A DNA stretch of 64,000 nt, taken from DATFVA01 sp963811905. Lineage in GTDB: Bacteria; Bacteroidota; Ignavibacteria; Ignavibacteriales; Ignavibacteriaceae. This document shows positions 8,478-17,713 of the stretch, piece by piece. A program made the position numbers and the translations under genes. Position 1 is the first letter of the stretch, and each line of letters starts with the position of its first letter. The stretch is taken from the NCBI GenBank assembly GCA_963811905.1, contig CAWETK010000018.1, forward strand, positions 620,001-684,000, written 5' to 3'. Below the pieces are notes generated by a model that had not been told where the DNA came from, made no database searches, and saw nothing but the letters and a program-made list of their open reading frames with translations.

Positions 8478-10118
8478 TTAAACATTTTCCGAAGCTGCAG
8501 TTTTTTCATCCGAATAGACAAGTGCAGCCTTCACAAACTCTCTGAAAAGAGGGTGTGCGTTTGTTGCTCTCGATTTTAATTCGGGATGGAACTGGCAGCC
8601 TACAAACCATGGGTGATCGGGGATTTCGATCATTTCAACTAATTCCCTGTCAGGTGAGAGTCCGCTGAATATCATTCCGCAATCTGCAAGCCTGGATCTG
8701 AATTTATTATTTACTTCATACCGGTGCCTGTGTCTCTCGGAAATGAAACCAACTTTATAAGCTTTCATTACCTTTGTATTCGGCTGTATATTGCAGGGAT
8801 AGGAACCCAGCCGCATTGAAGCCCCCATATTTTTAACATTTTTCTGATCCGGCATAAGATCAATTACGCTGTACTTGTTCTTTTTAAACTCGGAACTATT
8901 GGCATTGGTTATACCGCAGACGTTCCTTGCATATTCGATTACGGCACACTGCAGTCCAAGACATATACCGAAGAAAGGTATCTTGTTTTCGCGGGCATAT
9001 TTTATTGCCTTAATTTTTCCTTCTATACCCCGCTCACCGAATCCTCCCGGAACCAGGATACCGCTAATTCCCTGCAGGAGCTTTTCAGGGTCTTCATCAT
9101 CAAATCTCTCAGCACTAATCGATTTTACAATTACCCTGGCATTATTTTCTGCACCGGCGTGCACAAAAGATTCCATTATACTTTTATAGGCATCGAGGTG
9201 CTCAACATATTTTCCGCAGAGTGCTATTTCGACAGTTTTCTGGGGATTTTTGACATTATCCACAAGCTGTTCCCAGTCATCAAGCTTAATTTTCCTGTCG
9301 GCAAGATGCAGCCGGTTCAGTACAATTAAATCCATCTTTTCTTTATAAAAAACGAGGGGAACTTCATAAATGGAGGTACAATCATATGCGGATATTACTG
9401 ATCTCGAATCAACATTACAGAATAAGGCGATTTTATCCCTGATGTCCTTTGCTAATTTTTTCTCAGACCGGCAGATAAGCAGATCGGGCTGTATTCCAAG
9501 CGCAAGGAGATTTTTAACGCTGTGCTGCGTCGGTTTTGTCTTCACTTCACCGGCAGCAGGAATGTAAGGTACAAGAGTTACATGGATGCTTATTGTATTC
9601 TTTTTACCATACTGCATCATAAGCTGGCGCATCGCCTCTATAAAAGGAAGACTTTCGATATCGCCAACTGTTCCGCCAATTTCGGTGATAATTATGTCGT
9701 ATTCACCAATTTCGGCAAGCTTAACCATGCGCTGTTTAATTTCATCCGTGATGTGAGGAATCACCTGGACTGTTGCTCCCAGGTAGTCACCCCTTCTCTC
9801 TTTGGTTAATACTTCATAGTAGACCTGACCCGTAGTTGTATTATTTGCCCGGGTCATACTTACATCGAGAAATCTTTCATAATGACCGAGGTCGAGGTCA
9901 GTTTCTGCACCATCGTCAGTTACAAAAACCTCACCATGCTGAAACGGATTCATAGTCCCCGGATCTACATTAATATAAGGATCAAATTTCTGGATGGTAA
10001 CTTTATAACCACGCTGTTTTAAGAGAAGACCAAGAGAGGAGGCAGTGATGCCTTTACCAAGAGATGAAACAACTCCGCCTGTGACAAAAATAAACTTAAC
10101 TTTGTTCCTTGAAGCCAT
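8478..10118 (-). CDS. pyrG: CTP synthase (glutamine hydrolysing)
   Basis: Amidates UTP to CTP using glutamine and ATP. The 546-aa protein starts with FIFVTGGVVSSLGKG (residues 9-23), the synthetase P-loop region, and has FDPYINVDPGTMNP. It ends in a class I glutamine amidotransferase domain with the nucleophile C386 in GICLGLQ and the late His-Pro-Glu of CQFHPE. All key residues are present and the length is normal. It is the first gene of the long minus-strand run that continues to rodA; its promoter must lie in 10119-10300. Confidence 0.98.
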   Translation of the reverse strand: MASRNKVKFIFVTGGVVSSLGKGITASSLGLLLKQRGYKVTIQKFDPYINVDPGTMNPFQHGEVFVTDDGAETDLDLGHYERFLDVSMTRANNTTTGQVYYEVLTKERRGDYLGATVQVIPHITDEIKQRMVKLAEIGEYDIIITEIGGTVGDIESLPFIEAMRQLMMQYGKKNTISIHVTLVPYIPAAGEVKTKPTQHSVKNLLALGIQPDLLICRSEKKLAKDIRDKIALFCNVDSRSVISAYDCTSIYEVPLVFYKEKMDLIVLNRLHLADRKIKLDDWEQLVDNVKNPQKTVEIALCGKYVEHLDAYKSIMESFVHAGAENNARVIVKSISAERFDDEDPEKLLQGISGILVPGGFGERGIEGKIKAIKYARENKIPFFGICLGLQCAVIEYARNVCGITNANSSEFKKNKYSVIDLMPDQKNVKNMGASMRLGSYPCNIQPNTKVMKAYKVGFISERHRHRYEVNNKFRSRLADCGMIFSGLSPDRELVEMIEIPDHPWFVGCQFHPELKSRATNAHPLFREFVKAALVYSDEKTAASENV

Positions 10119-10294
10119 ATATATTTTTTGTACTGCAATATAGAGGAACTAAGTCTGATTTACAATCTTATTCCGGGGATTTATTAAAATTTTTTTTCTT
10201 TGACTATCAGAAGTAATTCGGAGCGGCAAATGGAACAAAAGATTGGAAGATTAAAAGATTAGATTGAAAAATTGAAAGATTAAAAAATTGTTAA

Positions 10295-10312
10295 GTCCGG
10301 CAGCTGCCGGAC
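10295..10312. repeat. Perfect 18-bp palindrome
   Basis: GTCCGGCAGCTGCCGGAC reads identically on both strands. As RNA it would fold only as a hairpin with a very tight turn. As DNA it could be a dimeric protein-binding site or the remnant of a repeat element. No T-tract follows, so a terminator is unlikely. Confidence 0.6.
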
Positions 10313-10437
10313 GTCAATCTATTCCCCTTTTTCAATATTTTTTGTAGCTTATAAGGTCAGATTTTATAATTCTGACGCTGTTGTTCTTTTACCTCAGCGC
10401 TTTTCCATCATTTATAATCATTAATTGTTAGAATATC

Positions 10438-10470
10438 TTTCGGCCATCTCTCGGCCTTCTCTCGGCCTGT
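10438..10470. repeat. Tandem array, three 11-bp units
   Basis: Three consecutive 11-mers (TTTCGGCCATC, TCTCGGCCTTC, TCTCGGCCTGT) sharing a CTCGGCC-type core. Arrays with the same period occur at 15247-15312 and 21909-21941; the latter also has GGCC cores. Confidence 0.7.
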
Positions 10471-10680
10471 AACTCCGAGACTATCCCGGTTACTTCCCGG
10501 CAAAGAAGCTCTATAAATTAGAGTAGAATTGAAATTTTGCAGAGTTACTGGGGGATAAATTTTCGGGACTGAGAAATCAGCATATGGTTCCTGCCCGGCT
10601 CATTTCGATAATTTTCAGGAACAAAGAAATTTGTTCAATAATAATTTATTAAGTTGTTATTGAACTTTTAAAGATTTTCC

Positions 10681-10902
10681 ATGAGTATAAAATCCAGGTT
10701 ATGGTTCATTCTGAAGCTGATATTTTCGGCTTATCTCGGATCCGCAGTAGGTTATATAATAATGTCCCTTGGCTCCACAAAGACCGATTACTTTCTAAAA
10801 GCCATTTCTCCTGCAATTCTTTATCATCAAATCATAATAGGCAGCCCCCTGGTAATTCTATTTGCCGTCCTTGGAATAATTATTTTTCTTTTTTTCAAGT
10901 AA
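10681..10902 (+). CDS. Small two-helix membrane protein
   Basis: A 73-aa ORF with two strongly hydrophobic segments (about residues 8-28 and 50-72) separated by a short polar loop, ending in Phe-Phe-Lys. It starts with ATG but has no clear Shine-Dalgarno sequence, as is common in this phylum. No family is recognised. Its 3' end faces the SCO-type gene, which runs on the other strand. It could be a real small membrane protein; the composition fits one better than a chance ORF. Confidence 0.55.
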   Translation: MSIKSRLWFILKLIFSAYLGSAVGYIIMSLGSTKTDYFLKAISPAILYHQIIIGSPLVILFAVLGIIIFLFFK

Positions 10903-10944
10903 GGCTTCAGCTTTTAATTCAGAGATTAAAAGCGAGAAATTATT

Positions 10945-11734
10945 TCAGGTATTCAGTTTAGCTTTCTTTACCACGATAAAAACTACAGCAACCGAAATTA
11001 GTCCTGATGCAAGAACGAGCATCAGAACAAGGAGGTCATTCCCTTTTGGAATAAAACTATAGCAGGTCTGCAATACTTTTTCTATTGTGGAAGTCACTTC
11101 CCCTTTGCCTGCTTTTTCTATTGCAAGTTCAAAGTTCGAAGGCAGAATAGAAAAATCTCCTGTCTTTCTTATAGCCGGGATCAAGGTACTGGACTATCTT
11201 TCCTGTCTTATCAACGAATATCAGCACACCCTTATGAAGGAATCCCCCATAGCTTCTTTTAAACCGGAAGCCTGCGGCATCTGTTAATTTATAAATATTT
11301 GTACTGTCGCCGGTTAAAAACATCCAGGCTGAATCGGGAACCTCTCTATCTGCCATACCGATCATTGCTCGTTTTTTACCGGCAGCCATTTTTGGAGACT
11401 CGTTCTGATCAATACTGATGCTTATTATGTCATAGTCCTTTCCCGGTTCATATTTTACCTTACCAATTACATCCGAAACTTCAAGCATCAAAGGGGTACA
11501 AATACCGGCGCAATTATAATAGCAGAAATCAAGAACAGTAGGTTTATTAATTAAATCTTTTAAAAGAACTGTCCTGCCATCAGAATTTGTAAATGTTAAA
11601 TCTGTCGGGATTCGCCGCCCAAGGTGATGGACTATTTCTGCGGAATCATAATCAGCATAACTGAGTGCAGAAGTAGAAAATATAAACAGGATTATAAAAG
11701 GCAGGGCCTTAACTGCTTTGTGCACTTTGATCAT
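10945..11734 (-). pseudogene. SCO1/SenC-type copper chaperone, interrupted by one extra base
   Basis: Thioredoxin-fold protein of the SCO family that delivers copper to cytochrome oxidase or acts as a thiol reductase outside the membrane. The N-terminal 201 codons carry a signal peptide, the metal-binding CAGIC (CxxxC) motif and the conserved His in FLHKGVLIFVD. After KIVQYLDPGYKK the frame is lost. The rest continues in another frame (TGDFSILPSNFELAIEKAG...) and ends in a C-terminal transmembrane helix. Removing one A from the AAGAAAGAC run near 11170 restores a single 262-aa frame. Either a sequencing error or a fresh frameshift explains this. All domain residues are otherwise intact. Confidence 0.85.
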
Positions 11735-12163
11735 TATTAATTTATTTGTTCTGATTTTTTATAAAAATATAGAAAAACTGATAATAATAAAATGAAGTAA
11801 ATAGTTAATTCTTAATTTAAGATGAAGGAAATCCTTAGAAGATTCAAAATGATCTTTAGGAGCCGGGAATTTATGTGTCTAAGATTACACAAACGGATTT
11901 TATCTTGACTCTTATTTCCCACGGATTATATTGCTATCAGAAGTTGATAATTTATTATCAGCTTTCATTTTAATATTTATTAATTTATTTATTAAGATTG
12001 ATTGGATAGTCAAGTAATCAGAGTAACATCTGAAGAAAAACTATCCAATCTTTTTTTTAAACTGACTGATGCAGCATATGTTTGTATGTGCTTTTAAGCA
12101 CTCCCGCACGATTCAAAATATCTTTTATTAAAAACCAGATTATCTCTATTTAAAGCTTCAAAG
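11735..12163. other. Intergenic region upstream of the MASE1 kinase
   Basis: 429 AT-rich bases between divergent genes. Both promoters should be here. The only strong structure is the nested hairpin plus T-tract at 12000-12058, described separately. No ORF of note was seen. Confidence 0.6.
12000..12058 (+). terminator. Nested hairpin followed by eight T residues
   Basis: A perfect 10-bp outer stem (GATTGGATAG at 12000-12009 pairing with CTATCCAATC at 12041-12050) encloses a 5-bp inner stem (TCAGA at 12018-12022, TCTGA at 12029-12033). TTTTTTTT follows at once. It looks like an intrinsic terminator on the plus strand, yet no plus-strand gene ends just upstream. It lies about 100 bases before the kinase start. 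It may end a small RNA or act as a leader attenuator. Confidence 0.6.
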
Positions 12164-14200
12164 ATGGTTATTCCAAAAATCAGACTTAATTATAAAGGGT
12201 CACTCAATCCTTCCTTACTTCTGAAGATTTTTATTCTTGCAGCGGTGTATTTCATTGCCGCCAGAGTGGGATTAAGTCTTGCTTTCATCAACCCAAGTAC
12301 TTCTGCAATATGGCCTCCTACAGGGATAGCCATTGCAGTAATTATATTATGGGGATATAATCTCTGGCCAGCAGTGTTCCTGGGAGCTTTGGCTGTAAAC
12401 TTTACAATAACAGGATCAGCAGCCGCTTCTTTCGGAATTGCCGCCGGGAATACCTTTGAAGCAGTGCTCGGTGCATATTTGGCGGAAATGCTTATAAAGA
12501 ATAAGTATATTTTTTATTCGCCCGCTGATACTTTGAAATATTCTTTTTTTACGGGAATTGCAGCTACCTTTATAAGCGCAGTAACCGGGACAATAATGCT
12601 TTATCTTTCGGGGTTCTTGAAGCCGGGATCTTTTTTATACGTAGGCCTTACCTGGTGGCTTGGCGATATAGGCGGGGCTTTAATAATTGCTCCTTTTATA
12701 ATATTGGTGGTTATTGACCGCAATCTTAAATGGAACTATAAAAAAGCTCTTGAATTTGTACTTATCCTGCTGCTTGTTTCCCTGGTAAGTATTTATACAT
12801 TCAGAGACGGGGTTCCAACATTGACTGAAATATTCCCCCTTATATTTTTGACTATTCCGTTTATCATCTGGCTTGCTGTACGGTTTAGTCCAAGGGAATT
12901 ATCCACTGCAATTCTATTTCTTTACCTTATGACTTTATGGCAGACACTCAGCTTTGCTGCATCCGAAAAAGGTCCATCAAATGAATCCCTGATTCTTATT
13001 CAGATTTTTATGGGGACATTATTCATAGCTTTTATGCCTCTTGCTGCAGATGTACAGCAGAAAAAACTTCTCCAGAATTCACTTCAGCTGAAAATCAATC
13101 AACAGAAATCAATCTCTGAACTTGGACTTAGTTCAGTATCGGGAAATAATATTTCCGATATCTTCAAAGATGCAGTGAGAATTTTATATGAAACCCTGAG
13201 CGTTGATTATGTGAAAATCTTAAAGCTCCTCCCCGGGGATAAAGAGCTTTTACTGCTTGATGGAAGAGGATGGACAGAGCTCCCCGGAAATGCTGTTATT
13301 CCAGCTGATACGGATTCGCATGCCGGTTATACTCTTGCTTCAAAGGAACCTGTTATAATATCTGATTTTGCTAAGGAGAAACGGTTTATCAGGCCTCCTT
13401 ATTTTTCAGATGATAGTGTAAAAAGCGGTATAAGCTGTATAGTACACGGAAAGGATAAGCCTTTCGGAATACTGGGTGCGTATTCCCGGGATAAAAAAGT
13501 ATTTAGTAATGATGATATATATTTTTTCCAGTCAGTTGCCAATATAATTGGAATGGCAGCTGAACGATTTGCGTACGAGGAACAATTACTTTCCTCATTA
13601 AGGGAAAAACAGGTGCTTATCAAAGAGATCCATCACCGGGTTAAAAATAATCTCCAGATTATCTCAAGTCTGCTCAATCTGCAGGAATCTTATATCAATG
13701 ATGTTAAGATCCAGCAGATGTTTAAGAAAAGTAAAAACCGGATTAACAGTATGGCGCTGGTTTACAAGATGCTTCATAATAATGAAGATCTTTCGAGAAT
13801 AAACTTTAAGAATTACCTCAAAGAACTTTCAGATGCAATCCTGGCCTCCTTCGGCACACATAATATTCAGTGTAATATTGCCAGTGATGAGATTTCCCTT
13901 GAACCGGATCAGGTAACCAACCTTGGATTAATACTTAATGAAATAATATCCAACTCAATAAAGTACGCTTTTAATAACGGCAGGCAGGGAATAATTAATA
14001 TCCAACTTTCAAATGCCGGTGAGAAAACCGAAATGGTAGTGAGAGATAATGGTAAAGGTCTGCCGGATGATTTTGATATTAAATCCACTACCACACTCGG
14101 TATGCAGCTCATAACGAATTTAACCCGCCAGGTTCCGGGAGAACTGAAGATTGAGAATGATCACGGAACCAAATACACAATAACATTTAAAATCAAATAG
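12164..14200 (+). CDS. MASE1-GAF-HisKA_2 sensor histidine kinase
   Basis: A 678-aa membrane sensor kinase. Residues about 18-300 form a MASE1-type region of eight or more helices (STSAIWPPTGIAIA and TWWLGDIGGALIIAP are typical). Next come a GAF-like domain (about 325-470) and the HisKA_2 dimerisation box EIHHRVKNNLQII (His490/491). The HATPase domain has the N-box NEIISNSIKYAF (592-603) and DNGKGLPDD (628-636). The stimulus is unknown. No response regulator gene is adjacent; the signal may pass to a remote receiver. The ATG start lies about 45 residues before the first helix pair, consistent with the family. Confidence 0.93.
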   Translation: MVIPKIRLNYKGSLNPSLLLKIFILAAVYFIAARVGLSLAFINPSTSAIWPPTGIAIAVIILWGYNLWPAVFLGALAVNFTITGSAAASFGIAAGNTFEAVLGAYLAEMLIKNKYIFYSPADTLKYSFFTGIAATFISAVTGTIMLYLSGFLKPGSFLYVGLTWWLGDIGGALIIAPFIILVVIDRNLKWNYKKALEFVLILLLVSLVSIYTFRDGVPTLTEIFPLIFLTIPFIIWLAVRFSPRELSTAILFLYLMTLWQTLSFAASEKGPSNESLILIQIFMGTLFIAFMPLAADVQQKKLLQNSLQLKINQQKSISELGLSSVSGNNISDIFKDAVRILYETLSVDYVKILKLLPGDKELLLLDGRGWTELPGNAVIPADTDSHAGYTLASKEPVIISDFAKEKRFIRPPYFSDDSVKSGISCIVHGKDKPFGILGAYSRDKKVFSNDDIYFFQSVANIIGMAAERFAYEEQLLSSLREKQVLIKEIHHRVKNNLQIISSLLNLQESYINDVKIQQMFKKSKNRINSMALVYKMLHNNEDLSRINFKNYLKELSDAILASFGTHNIQCNIASDEISLEPDQVTNLGLILNEIISNSIKYAFNNGRQGIINIQLSNAGEKTEMVVRDNGKGLPDDFDIKSTTTLGMQLITNLTRQVPGELKIENDHGTKYTITFKIK

Positions 14201-14231
14201 TAATTTCTGAATAAGGCAGCATCCGGTCGGC

Positions 14232-15068
14232 TTATTCCGAGTCCTTCCATTCCTTCAGCATTTTTTTCATATTATCAAAATCGAAAGGCTGATTCTCCAT
14301 CTTCGAACCATAATCAACTGCTTTTTCCATTGATGCAATTGCCTCCTTTTTATTGTTCATCTTTGCGAGGTATTGTGCTTTTAGCCTCTGGTTCCAGTAG
14401 TTCTCATTTATTAATACAGAAGCCTGGATCCATCTGAATCCTTCATCGAGATTGATATTATTCTGAAGGCAGTAGGAAGCTGCAGTATTCAGATCAGCCC
14501 AGGCGTTAAGATTTCTTGCACTCTCCAGTACAAGATCCCTGGTTGCTGCTTCTACATTGAAGGAGACACGCAGTTTTTCCCATATCAGATTTATCTTTGC
14601 GTTATTTTCATCTGTATCTGTAATCGTGAATGCCATTCTTTCTGTGAAAGGATTTACTTCAGGATTTACTTTGATCCGAAGCGCATCTTTAGATTCATCG
14701 TAAGTCATCGGATCGTCTACTTTCGTGTCTTTGCTGAAAATGATCTCCCAATCTTTTTCTCCGGGAATCATATGGATACCATAAGTTCCTGCACTAAGAT
14801 CATTCCCATTAACTTTAACAGGAGTGCTGAAAGTTATTGAAGTTACCTCATTAGCGCCCACTCTCCATATCTTACCGTAGGGCACTAACTCACCCCAGAT
14901 CGTTCTTCCTTTAACACCGGGAGAACTATAATCCACAGTAATATTCGTAATTCCGACTACCTGAGTGACGGAGGCATCAGGGCTGGGACGCGGTGTTCTG
15001 AAATCCTGGGAAAATGTAAAATTCCCGATTACAAGTATTATTAAGAGAGTTAAAATATATTTATGCAT
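14232..15068 (-). CDS. DUF2911 family exported protein
   Basis: A 278-aa exported protein. Its signal peptide (about residues 1-20) ends in FTFSQ. The DUF2911 domain follows (about 21-170), with the hallmark SPDASVTQVVG, RTIWGELVPYGKIWRVGANE, AGTYGIHMIPG and WEIIFSKD segments. The C-terminal 100 residues are helical and TPR-like. The biochemical function of DUF2911 is unknown; it is frequent in Bacteroidota and relatives. It converges on the MASE1 kinase, and a weak 7-bp inverted repeat spans the junction at 14209-14237. Confidence 0.9.
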   Translation of the reverse strand: MHKYILTLLIILVIGNFTFSQDFRTPRPSPDASVTQVVGITNITVDYSSPGVKGRTIWGELVPYGKIWRVGANEVTSITFSTPVKVNGNDLSAGTYGIHMIPGEKDWEIIFSKDTKVDDPMTYDESKDALRIKVNPEVNPFTERMAFTITDTDENNAKINLIWEKLRVSFNVEAATRDLVLESARNLNAWADLNTAASYCLQNNINLDEGFRWIQASVLINENYWNQRLKAQYLAKMNNKKEAIASMEKAVDYGSKMENQPFDFDNMKKMLKEWKDSE

Positions 15069-15195
15069 AATATTCCTCGTTGTTAATTTATAATTTTTAG
15101 TAAAGGTAAAGCTCTGGTTTCAAAATAAGTCAATACTTATTTATCAACCAACCACTCGGGATCAGGATGGAGGATTAAGATTGGAGTACTGGAGA

Positions 15196-15220
15196 GTGGA
15201 GTGTTGGGGCGAACCACGGA
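15196..15220. repeat. 25-bp dispersed repeat, copy 1
   Basis: Identical over 25 bases to 22053-22077. The shared segment begins GTGGAGTGTTGGGG and ends ACCACGGA. Both copies are intergenic and each lies close to another repeat structure. Its origin is unknown. Confidence 0.7.
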
Positions 15221-15246
15221 TTAATAATTTCCCTGAGGGTGCAATC

Positions 15247-15312
15247 GTCATTCAATAGTCATTCATTTGTCATTCAATAGTCATTCATTTGTCATTCGGT
15301 TGTCATTTAATG
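15247..15312. repeat. Tandem array, six 11-bp units
   Basis: Units GTCATTCAATA and GTCATTCATTT alternate twice, then GTCATTCGGTT and GTCATTTAATG follow. The first six bases, GTCATT, are invariant in every unit, with a strict 11-bp step. Confidence 0.85.
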
Positions 15313-15324
15313 GAGTTATAGTTA

Positions 15325-15357
15325 TAAATAAAAAAGGGAAGGCAATCCGCCTTCCCT
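15325..15357 (-). terminator. Intrinsic terminator of the Kelch/T9SS gene
   Basis: A perfect 9-bp GC-rich stem (AGGGAAGGC / GCCTTCCCT at 15335-15343 and 15349-15357) has a five-base loop. On the minus strand a T-rich tail (about 15325-15334) follows it. It lies 26 bases beyond the stop of the gene at 15383. Confidence 0.9.
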
Positions 15358-15382
15358 GATAATCGGGCAATGTTAGTGAAAG

Positions 15383-16978
15383 TTATTTCAGAATTGTCAT
15401 TTTTCTAACCTGTACTTTATTGCCAGCTTCCAGCCTGTAATAATAAATACCGCTTGAGAGATCTTCAGCATTAAACACAGAAGTGTGATAGCCTGCTTTC
15501 ATAATTCCGTTCGCCAGCGCAGCAATTTCCTGTCCCAATGAATTATACACAATCAGACTTACATAACCATCTGCAGGGATTGAATATTCAATCTTCGTTG
15601 ATGGATTGAATGGATTGGGGTAATTCTGGCTGAGTGAAAACATATCAGGAACATTGACAGCGGCCTGAGTCTCATTCGAATATTTATATGTTCCGTCGAA
15701 ATCAATTTGCTTCAACCGGTATAAGTAGATTCCCGGACTGACGTTATTATCAGAAAAGCTGTATGATTCAGGCTGAGTTGTTGTTCCGGCACCCTGAACA
15801 AAACCTATCGGTTCCCATTGATTATCAGACATTCTTTCTATGCCAAACCCTTTGTTATTTGTTTCTGATGCAGTAGACCAGTATAAATTAACTACTGATC
15901 CTTCAACGTTTGCTGTGAAGGAAGTGAGCTCAACAGGAATGAAGGTTGCCTCACCGTCCCAGCAGGATGCCTGGTAATTTGTAGATGAGCCGCCTGTATT
16001 TCCGCCTCCAAAGAATAACCGGTTCTGATCAGGAACGAAGAAGCCGAGCGCAAGACCTCTGTCTGCAGGTGTTTCACTGTCATATGTCCACGAATCACCT
16101 ACAGGGTCGTAATAATAAATGCTTGCATCTGAGGGATAGGTTGAATATCCCCCGCCTGAGCCTATGAGTACAACATAATCCGGAACTTTTGTTGTGGACC
16201 ATTTGCAAAAATTAACGCCTTCGGGCAAAGGTGCAATTGCACTCCATGTATCCGTAGATGGATCATATTTTGCACAGGCTGTGGGATCATCTCCTGTCGG
16301 GATCAAGCCGCCGATCAAATAAAGATATCCATTAAAAAACTGAAGTCCGGCATATCTTTTTGTTAACGCAGTCGGAGTCAGATCAGTCCAGGAATCCCCG
16401 GTTATACTATATCTTGAAAGATAGGAAACAGGCGGCGTAGTATAACTTGAGCTGTGAACATAAATGTAGTCTCCCCCGTCCCATGCCATAGTACTCTGGG
16501 AATTCATTATTCCGGTCGGGCCGCTGGTTAAGACTGTCCATGTACCTGTTCCGCTTCCATCCGGAGTAAACTTTTCAAAGACTGCAGCTGCACCGGTACC
16601 AGACAATTTGTACAATTCAATATCTGTGGTACAGAAAGAGGGGTTATATGCCGGCGTAGTAGGCACTGTTGATGTCATCCAGCTATTTGTGGATATCTGG
16701 TAGGCTATAGCCAAAGAGCTGTTTGCCTGCCCTCCAAATACATAAATGAAATCACCAATCTTACCACCGATTGAGCGGCCGAATGGTTCAGGAGCATCCG
16801 GCAGATTTGTCCAGTTCACACCTGAAGGTGAATCGGAATTTCCAGTTACGGTACCTCCGGTTATGCCGTTTTCTTCAATGTCTTTAAGTGCTGATTGGTC
16901 AGGGGTTAAAAATGGCTGAGCTGAAGCAGAAAGAATGAATAGTAGTGAAAGTAAGCCGATTTGTATCAGATGTTTCAT
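15383..16978 (-). CDS. Secreted Kelch-repeat protein with type IX sorting domain
   Basis: A 531-aa exported protein. It has a signal peptide (residues about 1-20, ending SASAQ), then about five Kelch-type blades (motifs such as GGKIGDFIYVFGGQA, GLQFFNGYLYLIGG, LFFGGGNTGG), which predict a beta-propeller. The C-terminal type IX secretion domain has LSQNYPNPFNPSTKIEYSIP and ends VRKMTILK. It should be exported across the outer membrane and anchored or released. The ATG at 16978 is chosen over an upstream in-frame start because AGGAGGAGAAC precedes it and the signal peptide then begins correctly. A strong terminator follows. The ligand is unknown. Confidence 0.9.
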   Translation of the reverse strand: MKHLIQIGLLSLLFILSASAQPFLTPDQSALKDIEENGITGGTVTGNSDSPSGVNWTNLPDAPEPFGRSIGGKIGDFIYVFGGQANSSLAIAYQISTNSWMTSTVPTTPAYNPSFCTTDIELYKLSGTGAAAVFEKFTPDGSGTGTWTVLTSGPTGIMNSQSTMAWDGGDYIYVHSSSYTTPPVSYLSRYSITGDSWTDLTPTALTKRYAGLQFFNGYLYLIGGLIPTGDDPTACAKYDPSTDTWSAIAPLPEGVNFCKWSTTKVPDYVVLIGSGGGYSTYPSDASIYYYDPVGDSWTYDSETPADRGLALGFFVPDQNRLFFGGGNTGGSSTNYQASCWDGEATFIPVELTSFTANVEGSVVNLYWSTASETNNKGFGIERMSDNQWEPIGFVQGAGTTTQPESYSFSDNNVSPGIYLYRLKQIDFDGTYKYSNETQAAVNVPDMFSLSQNYPNPFNPSTKIEYSIPADGYVSLIVYNSLGQEIAALANGIMKAGYHTSVFNAEDLSSGIYYYRLEAGNKVQVRKMTILK

Positions 16979-17188
16979 GTTCTCCTCCTTAAGGTAAGTA
17001 TTAAAGAATCCTGATTTTAAGCTAATAATTCTAATAATAAGGCGCAAACTTTTTTTGCCGGCGAAAGAATTCAGGAATATTCCGGGTTGAAAAATGTATT
17101 ACTATTTTGATTCAAAAAAAGTATATTGCTAAAGAACTACTTCATTATAAACAAATAATTATTTAATATTTTATAGGGAGCAATTGTT

Positions 17189-17593
17189 ATGCTTAGGAAC
17201 CTATCACCCGAAGAAAGAAAATCAGATGAGACGACTATAATCAGCCTCGGGGTAAGAATTGAAGGGAAGATTAAAAGCAATGGTAATATCAGAGTTGAAG
17301 GAGAGATCCAGGGAGACATTGAATCCCAGGGAAGTGTAGTAATCGGCGGAAACGGCGAAGTGAATGGCCAGGTATATGCCGATATAATCAGTATCGGAGG
17401 CAACGTAACCGGAACTGTTAAAGCAAAAACCAGGCTTACAATAGAAGAAAAAGGAAATCTGAATGGTGATATCCTCACTAAATCCCTGGTTGTAAAGGAA
17501 GGTGCTAAATTCGATGGAAAATGTAAGATGGGTGAGTCTTCATCCAGCGGAAGTTTTGAGCCTCCAAAACAAATAAAACCAGCAGGCAAATAG
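17189..17593 (+). CDS. Bactofilin (polymer-forming cytoskeletal protein)
   Basis: A 134-aa protein with a central right-handed beta-helix of regular Gly/Val/Ile turns (GKIKSNGNIRVEGEIQGDI, GQVYADIISIGG, LNGDILTKSLVV) and short polar tails. This is the usual bactofilin architecture and size. Bactofilins form membrane-associated filaments that influence shape or localise wall enzymes. The ATG is preceded by AGGGAGC at a fair distance. It is divergent from the Kelch gene and convergent with a small unknown gene, and is not linked to a peptidase gene as in some species. Confidence 0.93.
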   Translation: MLRNLSPEERKSDETTIISLGVRIEGKIKSNGNIRVEGEIQGDIESQGSVVIGGNGEVNGQVYADIISIGGNVTGTVKAKTRLTIEEKGNLNGDILTKSLVVKEGAKFDGKCKMGESSSSGSFEPPKQIKPAGK

Positions 17594-17713
17594 TAACGGT
17601 TTTAAGACTACTCTTCCCGGCGCGCTTCAGCCTTTTACAGATGAGGCGGGCCGGAAGCCGTAAATTTCTCAGCGTTCAGATCTTAACAGCCTGTAAAATT
17701 CACTGACTTATAA

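Larger units (their letters stand above)
10119..10680. other. Intergenic region between pyrG and a small membrane-protein gene
   Basis: 562 bases without a convincing gene, divergently flanked, so promoters for both sides should lie here. It contains a low-complexity A-rich stretch with repeated ATTGAAAGATTAAAA-like words (about 10238-10290), a perfect 18-bp palindrome (10295-10312) and a short array of three 11-bp units with GGCC cores (10438-10470). No ORF with a ribosome-binding site was seen. Confidence 0.7.
15069..15382. other. Intergenic region with repeats and a terminator
   Basis: 314 bases between two minus-strand genes. They hold the promoter side of the DUF2911 gene, one copy of a 25-bp dispersed repeat (15196-15220), an array of six 11-bp units (15247-15312) and a strong terminator (15325-15357) for the Kelch gene. 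No ORF is supported. Confidence 0.75.

Noticed and set aside
14209..14237. 7-bp inverted repeat between convergent genes as a shared terminator
   Set aside because: The stem is AT-rich, the loop long and no T-tract follows; it also overlaps a stop codon, so I did not list it as a terminator.
15247..15312. CRISPR-like reading of the six-unit repeat
   Set aside because: The units are only 11 bp, with no spacers and no cas genes nearby; it is a simple tandem array.
17594..17713. GC-rich inverted segment between the bactofilin and the 99-aa gene
   Set aside because: Pairing needs bulges and no T-tract is present on either strand; it is not a convincing terminator or RNA.
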